Shown here piece by piece: positions 8,322 through 16,267 of a stretch of 64,000 nt of DNA. The notes under the pieces were generated by a model, which saw only the letters and a program-made list of their open reading frames with translations, ran no database searches and had not been told where the DNA came from. Every line of letters starts with the position of its first letter. Positions within the stretch are counted from its first letter, which is position 1. Position numbers and translations under genes: made by a program. Source of the DNA: Urbifossiella limnaea (lineage in GTDB: Bacteria > Planctomycetota > Planctomycetia > Gemmatales > Gemmataceae); NCBI RefSeq assembly GCF_007747215.1, contig NZ_CP036273.1, positions 124,001 through 188,000 of the forward strand, written 5' to 3'.

Positions 8322-10937
8322 ATGCTCGCTCGTTTCTCCCTGGAGCTGCTGGAGCGCCGCGACAACCCTGGGTTCGTCAGCAACCTGAGCGGGGCGACCG
8401 CCAGCGTCGCCGGCGACAGCGGCGCGGACACGCTCGTCATCACCGAGAGCCTCGGCTTCCTGCACCACAACCGCCAGTCCGCCGGCGACCCCGGCTTCGT
8501 CTCCGACTTCGACTGGGTCAGCGGCACCGCCGGCGAGCAGCGGCTGGCCGCGAGCAGCGCGTCGCGGGTCACCATCGTCACGCTCGGCGGCGGGGACGAC
8601 ACCCTCATGCTCGGCAGCGGCGGGTCGCCGTTCAGCGCCCTGCTCGCCCCGATCACGATCAGCGACGGGGGGGCCGGGAACGACCGGCTCATCGTCGACA
8701 ACTCCCAGTCCCCGGGCTCGAAAACGTACGCGTACTCGAGCACGGGCGTGACCGGGGCCGGGCCGGCGATCGACAACGCCGCCACGTTCGAGAACGGCGA
8801 GACGTACCTCTGCGGCCCGAGCCCGGACTCGTTCAACGTGAGCAGCGCGAAGAACAACCTCACGATCGTGAACAGCGGGGGCGGGTCCGACACCGTGACC
8901 GTGGGCAGCGGTGGGAGCATGGAGACCGTCGTCTCCCGGGTCACGGTCAACAACAACGGCAGCCTGCCGACGGACCTTCGGATCGACGACCGGAACGACC
9001 CGACCGCGGACACGGTCACGATCTCGTCGAGCGGGCCGCAGACCACGGTCGCCGGGCTGTCGGCCGGCAGCGTGGCCTACGACGAGGCCGACGTGAACCT
9101 CCTCACGGTCATCGGCGGCGGCGGGGACGACTCGTTCGCCGTCTCGACCGACGACACGGACGTGACGATCGCCGTCCTGGGCCGTGGCGGGAAGGACACG
9201 TTCACGGTGGCGGCGGACGCGGGCGGGGCGAACACGACGGTGCGACTGGTCGGCCAGGACGACGCCGACACGTTCATCGTCACCGGGGCGGGGGTGCCGT
9301 CGTTCGTCGTCAGCGTCCTCGGCCAGGCTGGGGCGGATGTGTTGCGGGTGACCGCCCCGGCCGGGGCGACGGCGGTCGTCACACCCATCCGGCCGGGCGT
9401 CACCTTCGACGGGGTCGAAGTCGGGTCGTTCACTCCCGCGGCCGGCGCGGGGCCGGTGAACTTCGAGACGATCGAGTCGGTCGTCGTCGCCGGCACCCCG
9501 GCGGAGTTGGAGGTTCGCCTGAAGGCGGGCGGGAACCCGGCGGTCGTCCTCGGCGACGACGGGACCGCGGCCGACCCGGACGGCACCCCGAACGCCGGGG
9601 TCTCGCTCGTCAGCGGCAGCACCCTCATCCCCGTCGCGTTCGCCAACCCCACCGGCAGGCTGACCGTGTTCCTCGGCGACGGCGGCGACACGATCGCGAT
9701 GAACGCGATGGACGCCGCGTTCGCCCCCGCCAACGCTGCGACCCTGACCGGCGGGGCGGCGGCCGACACGTTCGTCGTCACGCCCGGCGCCGTCCCGGTG
9801 GCGGTGAACGGGAACGCCCCGACGGCCGCCCCCGGCGACACGCTCCGCATCCCCACGCCCGTGCTCGTCGCCGCGCTGACGAAGCCGAGCGGGTCGCTGG
9901 GCGTCGCGCCCGGCCGGGTGGCCTACCAGGGCATCGAGACGCTCGACATCCCGCAGCCGGTGTTCGCCGACCGCGAGTTCGCCGCCGGGGCGGATACCGG
10001 CGGCGGCGGGGGGCGGTTCTTCAACCCCGACGGCACCGAGCGGTTCACGCTCACCCCGTTCGGGGCGGGCTTCGCCGGCGGGGTGCGCGTGGCCAGCGCC
10101 GACTTCACCGGCGACGGCGTCGCCGACGTGGTGGCCGGCACCGGCCCCGGCGGGCCGACTCGCGTGATCGTGTTCGACGGCGTGACGAAGGCTGTGTTGT
10201 TCGACGTGGCTCCGTTCGAGCCGGCGTTCACCGGCGGCGTGTACGTCGCGGCCGGGGACGTGAACGGCGACGGCGTGCCGGAGCTGGTCATCACCCCGGA
10301 CGAGGGCGGCGGGCCGCGGGTGAAGGTGATTTCCGGCGCCACCTTCGGCCTCCTCGCCGACTTCTTCGGCATCGACGACGCCAACTTCCGCGGCGGCGCC
10401 CGGGCGACCGTCGGCGACATCGACGGCGACGGGTTCGGCGAGTTGGTGGTGTGCGCCGGGTTCGGCGGCGGGCCGCGGGTGGCGGCGTTCAAGGGGTCGG
10501 CGGCGTTCGCCAACAACGCGCCGAAGCTGTTCGCCGACTTCTTCCTGTTCGAGCAGGCGCTCCGCAACGGCGCGTTCGTGGCGGTCGGCGACGTGAACGG
10601 CGACGGCAAGGGCGACCTGATCGGCGGCGGCGGCCCCGGCGGCGGGCCGCGGGTGTTGATCCTCAGCGGCGCCGACCTGACGGCGGCGAAGGCGGACGGG
10701 TCGGCGGTGCTGGCGAACTTCTTCGCCGGCGACACGGCCAGCCGCGGCGGCATCCGCGTGGCGACGCGCCACCTGGACGCCGACACGACCGCGGACCTGG
10801 TGGTCGGCGCGGGGACGGGCGCGGGGAGCCGGGTGACGGCGTACCTGGGGAAGAACCTGACCCCGGCCGGCACACCACCGGAGGCGCTGGGGTTCGACGC
10901 CTTCGTCGGGTTCAGCGGCGGCGTGTTCGTGGGTTGA
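8322..10937 (+). CDS. large surface protein, FG-GAP/VCBS repeats at C-terminus
   Basis: 871 residues from the ATG at 8322. There is no classic signal peptide; instead the N-terminus reads MLARFSLELLERRDNPG, matching the planctomycete 'LExLExRxxPG'-type N-terminal motif found on many of their large surface proteins. Residues 15-570 are beta-rich and Asp/Gly-rich with RTX-like 'GGGDDT' turns. Residues about 590-860 hold three to four FG-GAP/VCBS repeats (DFTGDGVADVV, DVNGDGVPELVI, DIDGDGFGELVV, DVNGDGKGDLIG) that should form a calcium-binding beta-propeller. It is expected at the cell surface or outside the cell, where such propellers often bind proteins or polysaccharides. The next gene starts 63 nt downstream in the same direction. 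Confidence 0.88.
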   Translation: MLARFSLELLERRDNPGFVSNLSGATASVAGDSGADTLVITESLGFLHHNRQSAGDPGFVSDFDWVSGTAGEQRLAASSASRVTIVTLGGGDDTLMLGSGGSPFSALLAPITISDGGAGNDRLIVDNSQSPGSKTYAYSSTGVTGAGPAIDNAATFENGETYLCGPSPDSFNVSSAKNNLTIVNSGGGSDTVTVGSGGSMETVVSRVTVNNNGSLPTDLRIDDRNDPTADTVTISSSGPQTTVAGLSAGSVAYDEADVNLLTVIGGGGDDSFAVSTDDTDVTIAVLGRGGKDTFTVAADAGGANTTVRLVGQDDADTFIVTGAGVPSFVVSVLGQAGADVLRVTAPAGATAVVTPIRPGVTFDGVEVGSFTPAAGAGPVNFETIESVVVAGTPAELEVRLKAGGNPAVVLGDDGTAADPDGTPNAGVSLVSGSTLIPVAFANPTGRLTVFLGDGGDTIAMNAMDAAFAPANAATLTGGAAADTFVVTPGAVPVAVNGNAPTAAPGDTLRIPTPVLVAALTKPSGSLGVAPGRVAYQGIETLDIPQPVFADREFAAGADTGGGGGRFFNPDGTERFTLTPFGAGFAGGVRVASADFTGDGVADVVAGTGPGGPTRVIVFDGVTKAVLFDVAPFEPAFTGGVYVAAGDVNGDGVPELVITPDEGGGPRVKVISGATFGLLADFFGIDDANFRGGARATVGDIDGDGFGELVVCAGFGGGPRVAAFKGSAAFANNAPKLFADFFLFEQALRNGAFVAVGDVNGDGKGDLIGGGGPGGGPRVLILSGADLTAAKADGSAVLANFFAGDTASRGGIRVATRHLDADTTADLVVGAGTGAGSRVTAYLGKNLTPAGTPPEALGFDAFVGFSGGVFVG

Positions 10938-11000
10938 CGCGCCGGCCCCGGTCGCCGACGATGTGGCTATCCCGCCGCCCCGTTCCCGGGGGTTCTCGCC

Positions 11001-13439
11001 ATGCCCGCTCGCGCCCTCGTTGCCCTCCTGCTCGCCGCCGCGACCGCCCACGCCGGGCCGCCCCCCGGCGCGCCGCAACGGCTGCTCGTCCACCCGGCGC
11101 GGGTCGCGTTCGCCGGCCCGCGCGAGCAGCAGCAGCTCGTGGTCACCGGCGTCTGGCCCGACGGCCGACGTTACGACCTCACCCGCGCCGCCGCCTTCGC
11201 CGCCGACCCGAAGGTGGTGAGCGTCGTCGCCGGCGTGGCGCGCCCCGTCGCCGACGGGGCTACCACCATCGCCGTCACCGCCGCCGGCGCCAGCGCCGCC
11301 GTGCCCGTGACGGTCGAGAAGGCGACCGCGGACGAGCCCGTGAACTTCACGCGCGAGATCGTGCCGATCCTGACGCGCGCCAACTGCAACGGCGGCGGCT
11401 GTCACGGCGCCCAGCACGGCCGCGGCGGCTTCCGCCTGTCGCTCGCGGGGTTCGACCCGGCGTTCGACTTCGCGCAGATCGTACAGAGCAACGAGGGCCG
11501 CCGCGTCGTGCCGCACGACCCGGAGCGCAGCATCCTGCTGGCCAAGCCGGCGCTGGTGATGGAGCACGGCGGCGGCGAGAAGCTGAAGCTCGGCGGCCGC
11601 GACTACGCCCGCGTCCGCCAGTGGCTCGCCGACGGCGCCCCCGGCCCCGCCGCGAAGGAAGCCACCGTTTCGCAGCTCGAAGTGTTCCCGGCGGCGCGCG
11701 TGCTGGTCCCCGTCGAGCAGCAGCAACTGGCCGTCACCGCCGTGTGGTCCGACGGCCGCCGCGAGGACGTGACGGCGTCGGCGCAGTTCGACCACCTGAA
11801 CGAGAGCGTCGCCGCGGTCACGCCGGCCGGGCTGGTCACCGCGAAGGGCGCCGGCGAGACGCACGTCATGGTGCGGTTCGCGGGTCAGGTCGGCGTGGCG
11901 CAGCTGACGCTGCCGTTCGCCACCCTCGCCGCCTACCCGAAGGTGCCGACCAACAACTTCATCGACGAGAAGCTCGTGGCGAAGTGGCGCGAGCTGGGCC
12001 TCACGCCGTCGCCGCTCTGCTCCGACGACGAGTTCCTCCGCCGCCTCTACCTCGACGCCATCGGCACCCTGCCGACGCCGGACGAAGTTCGCGCCTTCCT
12101 CGCCGACGCCGACCCGCTGAAGCGCCAGAAGGCGATCGACCGCGTGCTGGAGCGCGCCGAGTTCATCGACTGGTGGGCGCTGAAGTGGGGCGACCTGCTG
12201 CGCATCAACCGCACGGCGCTGCAAGACAAGGGGATGTGGAGCTTCCACAACTGGGTGCGCGCGATGATGCGCGACGGCACCCCGCTGGACGTGTTCGCCC
12301 GCGAGATCGTGACCGCGGAGGGGAGCACGTTCCTCGACGGCCCGGCGAACTTCTACCAGATCGGCCGCACGCCCGAGGACTGGGCCGAGTCGGTGGCGCA
12401 AGTCTTTCTCGGCATCCGCGTCGGCTGCGCCCGCTGCCACCACCACCCGTTCGAGCGCTGGGGCCAGGACGACTACTACGGCCTCGCCGCGTTCTTCGCC
12501 CGCCTCGGCACGAAGAACAGCCAGGAGTACGGCATCTTCGGCCGCGAGACGGTGATCTTCCTGCGGCCGACCGGCGAGTCGAACCACCCGCGCACCCGCG
12601 CCGTGATGCGCCCGACGCCGCTGGACGCCGACAAGGGCCGCAGCTGGGACGACCCGTTCGACCGCCGCAAGCAGCTCGCCGCGTGGCTGACGGCGCCGGA
12701 CAACGGCATGTTCAGCCGCAACCTGGTGAACCGCTTCTGGGGCTACACGATGGGCCGCGGCCTGGTCGAGCCGCTGGACGACATCCGCGCCACGAACCCC
12801 GCCAGCAACCCCGAACTGCTCGACGCGCTGGCCGCCGACTTCGTGCGGGCCAAGTTCGACATGAAGCACCTGCTGCGGACGATCTTCAACAGCCGCGCCT
12901 ACCAGCTCGATTCGACCCCGACGGACGGCAACCGGGCGGACGCGGCGAACGTCCACTTCGCGCGCTACACGGTGCGCCGCCTCACGGCCGAGCAGCTGGC
13001 CGACGCCATCGACTTCGCCACCGGCACGCGGGAGAAGTACCCGGGCCTGCCCTTGGGGACGCGGGCGATCCAGCTGCCGGACAGCGAGGTGAAGAGCTAC
13101 TTGATGGACACGTTCGGCCGGCCGGCGCGGCAGGTGCTGTGCGAGTGCGAGCGGACGACGCGGCCGAACATCGCGCAGGCGATGCACCTGCTCAACGGCG
13201 ACTTCCTGAACAAGAAGATCGCCGACAAGGCCGGCCGCGTCGAGAAGCTGATGGCGGCGAAGACGCCGGTGCCGAAGGCAATCGACGAGCTGTTCCTGGC
13301 GACGTGGTCGCGGCCGCCGTCGGCTGCGGAGCGGACGCGCGCCGAGGGCTGGGTCGCGGCGGCGCCGACGCCGCGCGAGGGCTTGCAGGACGTGCTATGG
13401 GTGCTGGTGAACAGCCGGGAGTTCCTGTTCAGCCGGTGA
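11001..13439 (+). CDS. DUF1549/DUF1553 protein with Ig-like domains and haem motif
   Basis: 812 residues with a signal peptide (MPARALVALLLAAATAHA). In order: a group-2 bacterial Ig-like domain (about 25-115), a haem-type CNGGGCHG motif near residue 133 (spacing CX4CH, usual for this planctomycete family), a second Ig-like domain (about 225-310), DUF1549 (about 320-530; 'VGCARCHHHPFERWGQDDYYGLAAFF' region) and DUF1553 (about 550-790; 'LAAWLTAPDNGMFSRNLVNRFW' region). The CARCH box near residue 475 is a second possible c-type haem site. These proteins are abundant in planctomycetes, exported, and usually paired with DUF1501 partners; the function is unresolved. A role in redox chemistry on extracellular polymers is only a suggestion. 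Confidence 0.93.
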   Translation: MPARALVALLLAAATAHAGPPPGAPQRLLVHPARVAFAGPREQQQLVVTGVWPDGRRYDLTRAAAFAADPKVVSVVAGVARPVADGATTIAVTAAGASAAVPVTVEKATADEPVNFTREIVPILTRANCNGGGCHGAQHGRGGFRLSLAGFDPAFDFAQIVQSNEGRRVVPHDPERSILLAKPALVMEHGGGEKLKLGGRDYARVRQWLADGAPGPAAKEATVSQLEVFPAARVLVPVEQQQLAVTAVWSDGRREDVTASAQFDHLNESVAAVTPAGLVTAKGAGETHVMVRFAGQVGVAQLTLPFATLAAYPKVPTNNFIDEKLVAKWRELGLTPSPLCSDDEFLRRLYLDAIGTLPTPDEVRAFLADADPLKRQKAIDRVLERAEFIDWWALKWGDLLRINRTALQDKGMWSFHNWVRAMMRDGTPLDVFAREIVTAEGSTFLDGPANFYQIGRTPEDWAESVAQVFLGIRVGCARCHHHPFERWGQDDYYGLAAFFARLGTKNSQEYGIFGRETVIFLRPTGESNHPRTRAVMRPTPLDADKGRSWDDPFDRRKQLAAWLTAPDNGMFSRNLVNRFWGYTMGRGLVEPLDDIRATNPASNPELLDALAADFVRAKFDMKHLLRTIFNSRAYQLDSTPTDGNRADAANVHFARYTVRRLTAEQLADAIDFATGTREKYPGLPLGTRAIQLPDSEVKSYLMDTFGRPARQVLCECERTTRPNIAQAMHLLNGDFLNKKIADKAGRVEKLMAAKTPVPKAIDELFLATWSRPPSAAERTRAEGWVAAAPTPREGLQDVLWVLVNSREFLFSR

Positions 13440-13455
13440 CGGCTCGGCGGCCTCC

Positions 13456-13699
13456 GTAGGACGGGTCGAGTCTTCGAGACTCGACGCGGGGCGCGAGTAC
13501 CTCACGGCGAAGCCCCGCGAGTCTCGCGGCGCGGGGTTTTGAGCCCGGAGGGCGACGGCGCCTAGCCCGGGGCAACCCCGGGCGGCCTCCGGCGGAGTTC
13601 GCTCCGGGCTCAAAACCCCGTGGCGCATTCGCCCCCGACTCCAACGCGTTCGCCGATCGCGCCCCGCGTCAGGTCTCGCAAAGCCTCGACCCGACCTAC
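13456..13699. repeat. nested palindromes (families C and D)
   Basis: The outer arms (from 13456 and ending at 13699) share the word GTAGG-CGGGTCGAG, the same as the element at 54215, with several mismatches. Inside is a second palindrome, GGTTTTGAGCCCGGAG...CTCCGGGCTCAAAACC, related to the one at 16083. The composite fills most of the gap between DUF1549/1553 and the next gene. Confidence 0.65.
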
Positions 13700-13718
13700 G
13701 GGAGACTACGGAAGACCT

Positions 13719-15308
13719 ATGCCCCGCCTCCTCCTCGCCGCCGCGGCCGTCGCCCTGCTCGCCCCCGCGGGCCGCGCCGACCCCACCTACTGGACCGACG
13801 TCCGCCCGATCCTCCGCAAGCACTGCACCGTCTGCCACGCCGAGCGCAAGCTCGCCGAGCCCGACGTGTCCGCCGGCCTCGCGCTCGACAAGCCCGACCT
13901 CATCCGCGCCGGCGGCAAGAAGGGGACCGTCCCCGTCGTCGTGCCCGGTCAGCCCGACAAGTCGCTGCTCGTCACCCTGCTCACGACGAAGGACAAGAAG
14001 CGCGCCATGCCGCTCGACGCCGACCCGCTCGCCGCCGCGGACGTCGCCACGCTCCGCCGCTGGGTCGAACTCGGCATGCCCGAAGGAACCCGCCCGAAGG
14101 ACACCGAAGCGGTCGCCAGCATCCCGACCGTCGCGGTGCGGAAGCTGCCGGTCACGTTCGCCACGAAGGCCGTGCTCCCGAAGGACGCGAAGCAGCCGGG
14201 GCCGATCGACTTCACGCTCCCCGTCGGGCCGCTGCCGCCGGTCGCGGCCGTCGCCTTCTCGCCGGACGGCAAGCTGCTGGCGACGGGGAGCTACGGCCGC
14301 GTCACCGTGTGGGAGCTGGCGAAGGCGGCGCCCGCCAAAGTGCTCACGAACGTGCTCGGCGCCGTGAACGACCTCCGCTTCTCGCCGGACGGCAAACTCC
14401 TCGCCGTGAGCGGCGGGCAGCCGTCGGCCCGCGGCGACCTGCGGCTGTTCGCCACCGCCGACTGGTCACTCGTCGCCGCGCTCGGCGGCCACCTCGACAC
14501 CGTCAGCGCCGCGGCGTGGTCGGCGGACGGCAAGCGGCTCGTCTCGGCCAGCTTCGACAAGACGGTCCGCCTGTGGGACGTGGCCGACGTGAGGGCGCCG
14601 AAGGTGCGGCACACGTTCACCGGGCACTCGGACTTCGTGTACGCCGTCGCCTTCGCGCCGGGCGGCGAGTGGTACGCGACCGCGAGCAAGGACCGCACCA
14701 GCCGGCTGGTCGATGCGGCGACCGGCAAGAGTCTGTTCACCCTGAGCGGCAACGCCGACGAGGTGCTGGCCGTGGCCGTGAAGGCGGACGGGACGCAGGT
14801 GTTCACGTCGGGCCTGGAGTCGGCGGTAAAGGTGTGGGACGCCAAGACCGCGGAGAAGCTGAAGCAGGGGGCCGGCCCCACCGGCGGCACGCACGAGCTG
14901 GCCGCCGACGGCAAACTGGTCGCCGCCGCGGGCGCCGACGGCACCGTGCGCGTGTTCGCCGACGCCGCCGTGCTGAAGGTGCTGAACGGCGGCTCGCCGG
15001 TGTTTGCGGTGGCGATCGACCCCAGCGGGAAGCGCGTGGCCGCGGGCAGCGCCGACGGGCTGGTGCGGCTGTGGGACGCGGCCGAGGGGCGGCTGCTGGC
15101 GACGCTCTGGGGCGGCGCCGACGGGTGGGTGGCGTTCACCCCGGAGGGGCACGTCTCGGCGGCCGACGGGCTGGCGGCGCGGGCGAGTTGGCGCGCCGGC
15201 GGGCGGCCGCTGACGGAGGCGAAGTGGCTGGCCCCGCTGGCGGCGCCGGCGGAGGTGGCGCGGGCGGCGCGCGGCGGGAAGGTGGACGGGCCGGCGTTCC
15301 CGAAATAA
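13719..15308 (+). CDS. secreted c-type cytochrome fused to WD40 beta-propeller
   Basis: 529 residues from the ATG at 13719, where a signal peptide begins (MPRLLLAAAAVALLAPAGRA). Residues about 22-125 are a planctomycete cytochrome C domain with one CTVCH haem site and the usual 'DVRPIL..HC' and 'PG.PD.S.L' patterns. Residues about 165-505 contain WD40 repeats, each with 'FSPDGK.LA', 'SASFDKTVRLWD' or 'GSADGLVRLWD' signatures, enough for one seven-blade propeller. The product should be exported and bind haem; the propeller likely docks a partner. It follows the DUF1549/1553 gene in the same direction, a common association. A long palindrome separates the two genes. Confidence 0.92.
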   Translation: MPRLLLAAAAVALLAPAGRADPTYWTDVRPILRKHCTVCHAERKLAEPDVSAGLALDKPDLIRAGGKKGTVPVVVPGQPDKSLLVTLLTTKDKKRAMPLDADPLAAADVATLRRWVELGMPEGTRPKDTEAVASIPTVAVRKLPVTFATKAVLPKDAKQPGPIDFTLPVGPLPPVAAVAFSPDGKLLATGSYGRVTVWELAKAAPAKVLTNVLGAVNDLRFSPDGKLLAVSGGQPSARGDLRLFATADWSLVAALGGHLDTVSAAAWSADGKRLVSASFDKTVRLWDVADVRAPKVRHTFTGHSDFVYAVAFAPGGEWYATASKDRTSRLVDAATGKSLFTLSGNADEVLAVAVKADGTQVFTSGLESAVKVWDAKTAEKLKQGAGPTGGTHELAADGKLVAAAGADGTVRVFADAAVLKVLNGGSPVFAVAIDPSGKRVAAGSADGLVRLWDAAEGRLLATLWGGADGWVAFTPEGHVSAADGLAARASWRAGGRPLTEAKWLAPLAAPAEVARAARGGKVDGPAFPK

Positions 15309-15334
15309 CGGCGGGTCGGGCGCGGCGGTGGCGC

Positions 15335-15399
15335 GTTAGGCCGGGGCGCAAGCCCCGTCAGGGTTGGGATGCCCGACGGGGCTTGCGCCCCGGCCTAAC
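15335..15399. terminator. perfect 25-bp palindrome (family A)
   Basis: Arms 15335-15359 and 15375-15399 are exact reverse complements with a 15-nt loop. It lies 26 nt after the WD40 gene. The same arm, GTTAGGCCGGGGCGCAAGCC, occurs at 26472 and (one base changed to give CGCGAGCC) at 33807. Confidence 0.75.
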
Positions 15400-15467
15400 A
15401 GGCCGCCCGCCCGCTATACTGTCCGGGTTCCCCGGGGCGTCGCCCCGCCTTAACAGGAGTCACGCGG

Positions 15468-16067
15468 ATGCAGCGGATGTTGCGGACGGCGGCGGCCACG
15501 GCCGTTCTTGTCGTGCTGGTCGGGTCGGCGGGCGGCCAGGGGCCGGCCGCCCCGGACCTGTTCCCGACCAAGGTCGGCGCCAAGTGGACGTACAAGATCA
15601 ACGACCAGGACGTGACCGTCACCGTGTCCGGCACCGAGAAGGTCGGCGACAAGGACGGGTTCAAGTTCGACACCGCGGTCGGCGGCCAGGTGAAGCAGAC
15701 CGAGGTGTACTACGTCGCCGCCGACGGCGTCTACCGGGCCAAGGTGGGCGACAAGAAGGTGGAGCCGGCCGTCCGCATCCTGGCCCTGCCGGCGAAGAAG
15801 GACGCCGCCTGGGACATCGACTCGAAGGTCGGCTCCGAGGGGCTCAAGGGGAAGTTCAAGGTGACCGACGAGAAGGCCAAGGTGAAGGTCGCCGGGGCCG
15901 ACGTCGAGGCCGTGCTCGTGGAGGCCGTCGACTTCGACGTGGCCGCGACGAAGATCGCCATCAAGCAGTGGTTCGCCCCCGGCAAGGGCGTGGTGAAGGT
16001 CGAGTACACGATCCAGGGCACGACCACCACGATGGAGCTGAAGGACTACGCCGAGGCGAAGAAGTAA
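15468..16067 (+). CDS. secreted hypothetical protein, 199 aa
   Basis: 199 residues with a signal peptide (about residues 1-24, ending in GSAGG). The mature part is beta-rich and highly charged: 'FPTKVGAKWTYKI', 'DGFKFDT', 'YVAADGVYRA' and a C-terminal 'GVVKVEYTIQGTTTTMELKDY'. The pattern suggests a single beta-barrel or lipocalin-like domain of a type often seen in planctomycete periplasmic proteins, but I do not recognise a named family. The start is supported by the signal peptide and an AGGAG 8-12 nt upstream. Palindromes flank the gene on both sides, so it is probably transcribed alone. Confidence 0.75.
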   Translation: MQRMLRTAAATAVLVVLVGSAGGQGPAAPDLFPTKVGAKWTYKINDQDVTVTVSGTEKVGDKDGFKFDTAVGGQVKQTEVYYVAADGVYRAKVGDKKVEPAVRILALPAKKDAAWDIDSKVGSEGLKGKFKVTDEKAKVKVAGADVEAVLVEAVDFDVAATKIAIKQWFAPGKGVVKVEYTIQGTTTTMELKDYAEAKK

Positions 16068-16082
16068 GCGGCGCGGGCTCTC

Positions 16083-16222
16083 AGCCCGGAGGGCGTCGGC
16101 GAGTAGCCCCGGGTGGAACCCGGGGCGGCCTGCGGCAGAGTCCGTGCGGTTCCGCTCTCCGGATCACCGCCGACGCCCGCCCCGGGTTCCACCCGGGGCT
16201 ACTCGCCGACGCCCTCCGGGCT
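16083..16222. repeat. perfect 43-bp inverted repeat (family D)
   Basis: Arms 16083-16125 and 16180-16222 are exact reverse complements over 43 nt, with a 54-nt spacer. The inner ends (CCCCGGGTGGAACCCGGGG) are themselves near-palindromic, so each arm can also fold alone. It sits 16 nt past one stop codon and 45 nt before the next start. Confidence 0.8.
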
Positions 16223-16267
16223 CAAATCCGCCGGTCGCTCACCTTTCTCTCCAGCACGGGAACCGCC

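Noticed and set aside
8289-13187. A 1632-codon open frame on the minus strand
   Set aside because: It is a shadow of the FG-GAP and DUF1549/1553 genes: composition is Arg/His/Val-rich without domains, caused by the high third-position GC of the plus-strand genes.
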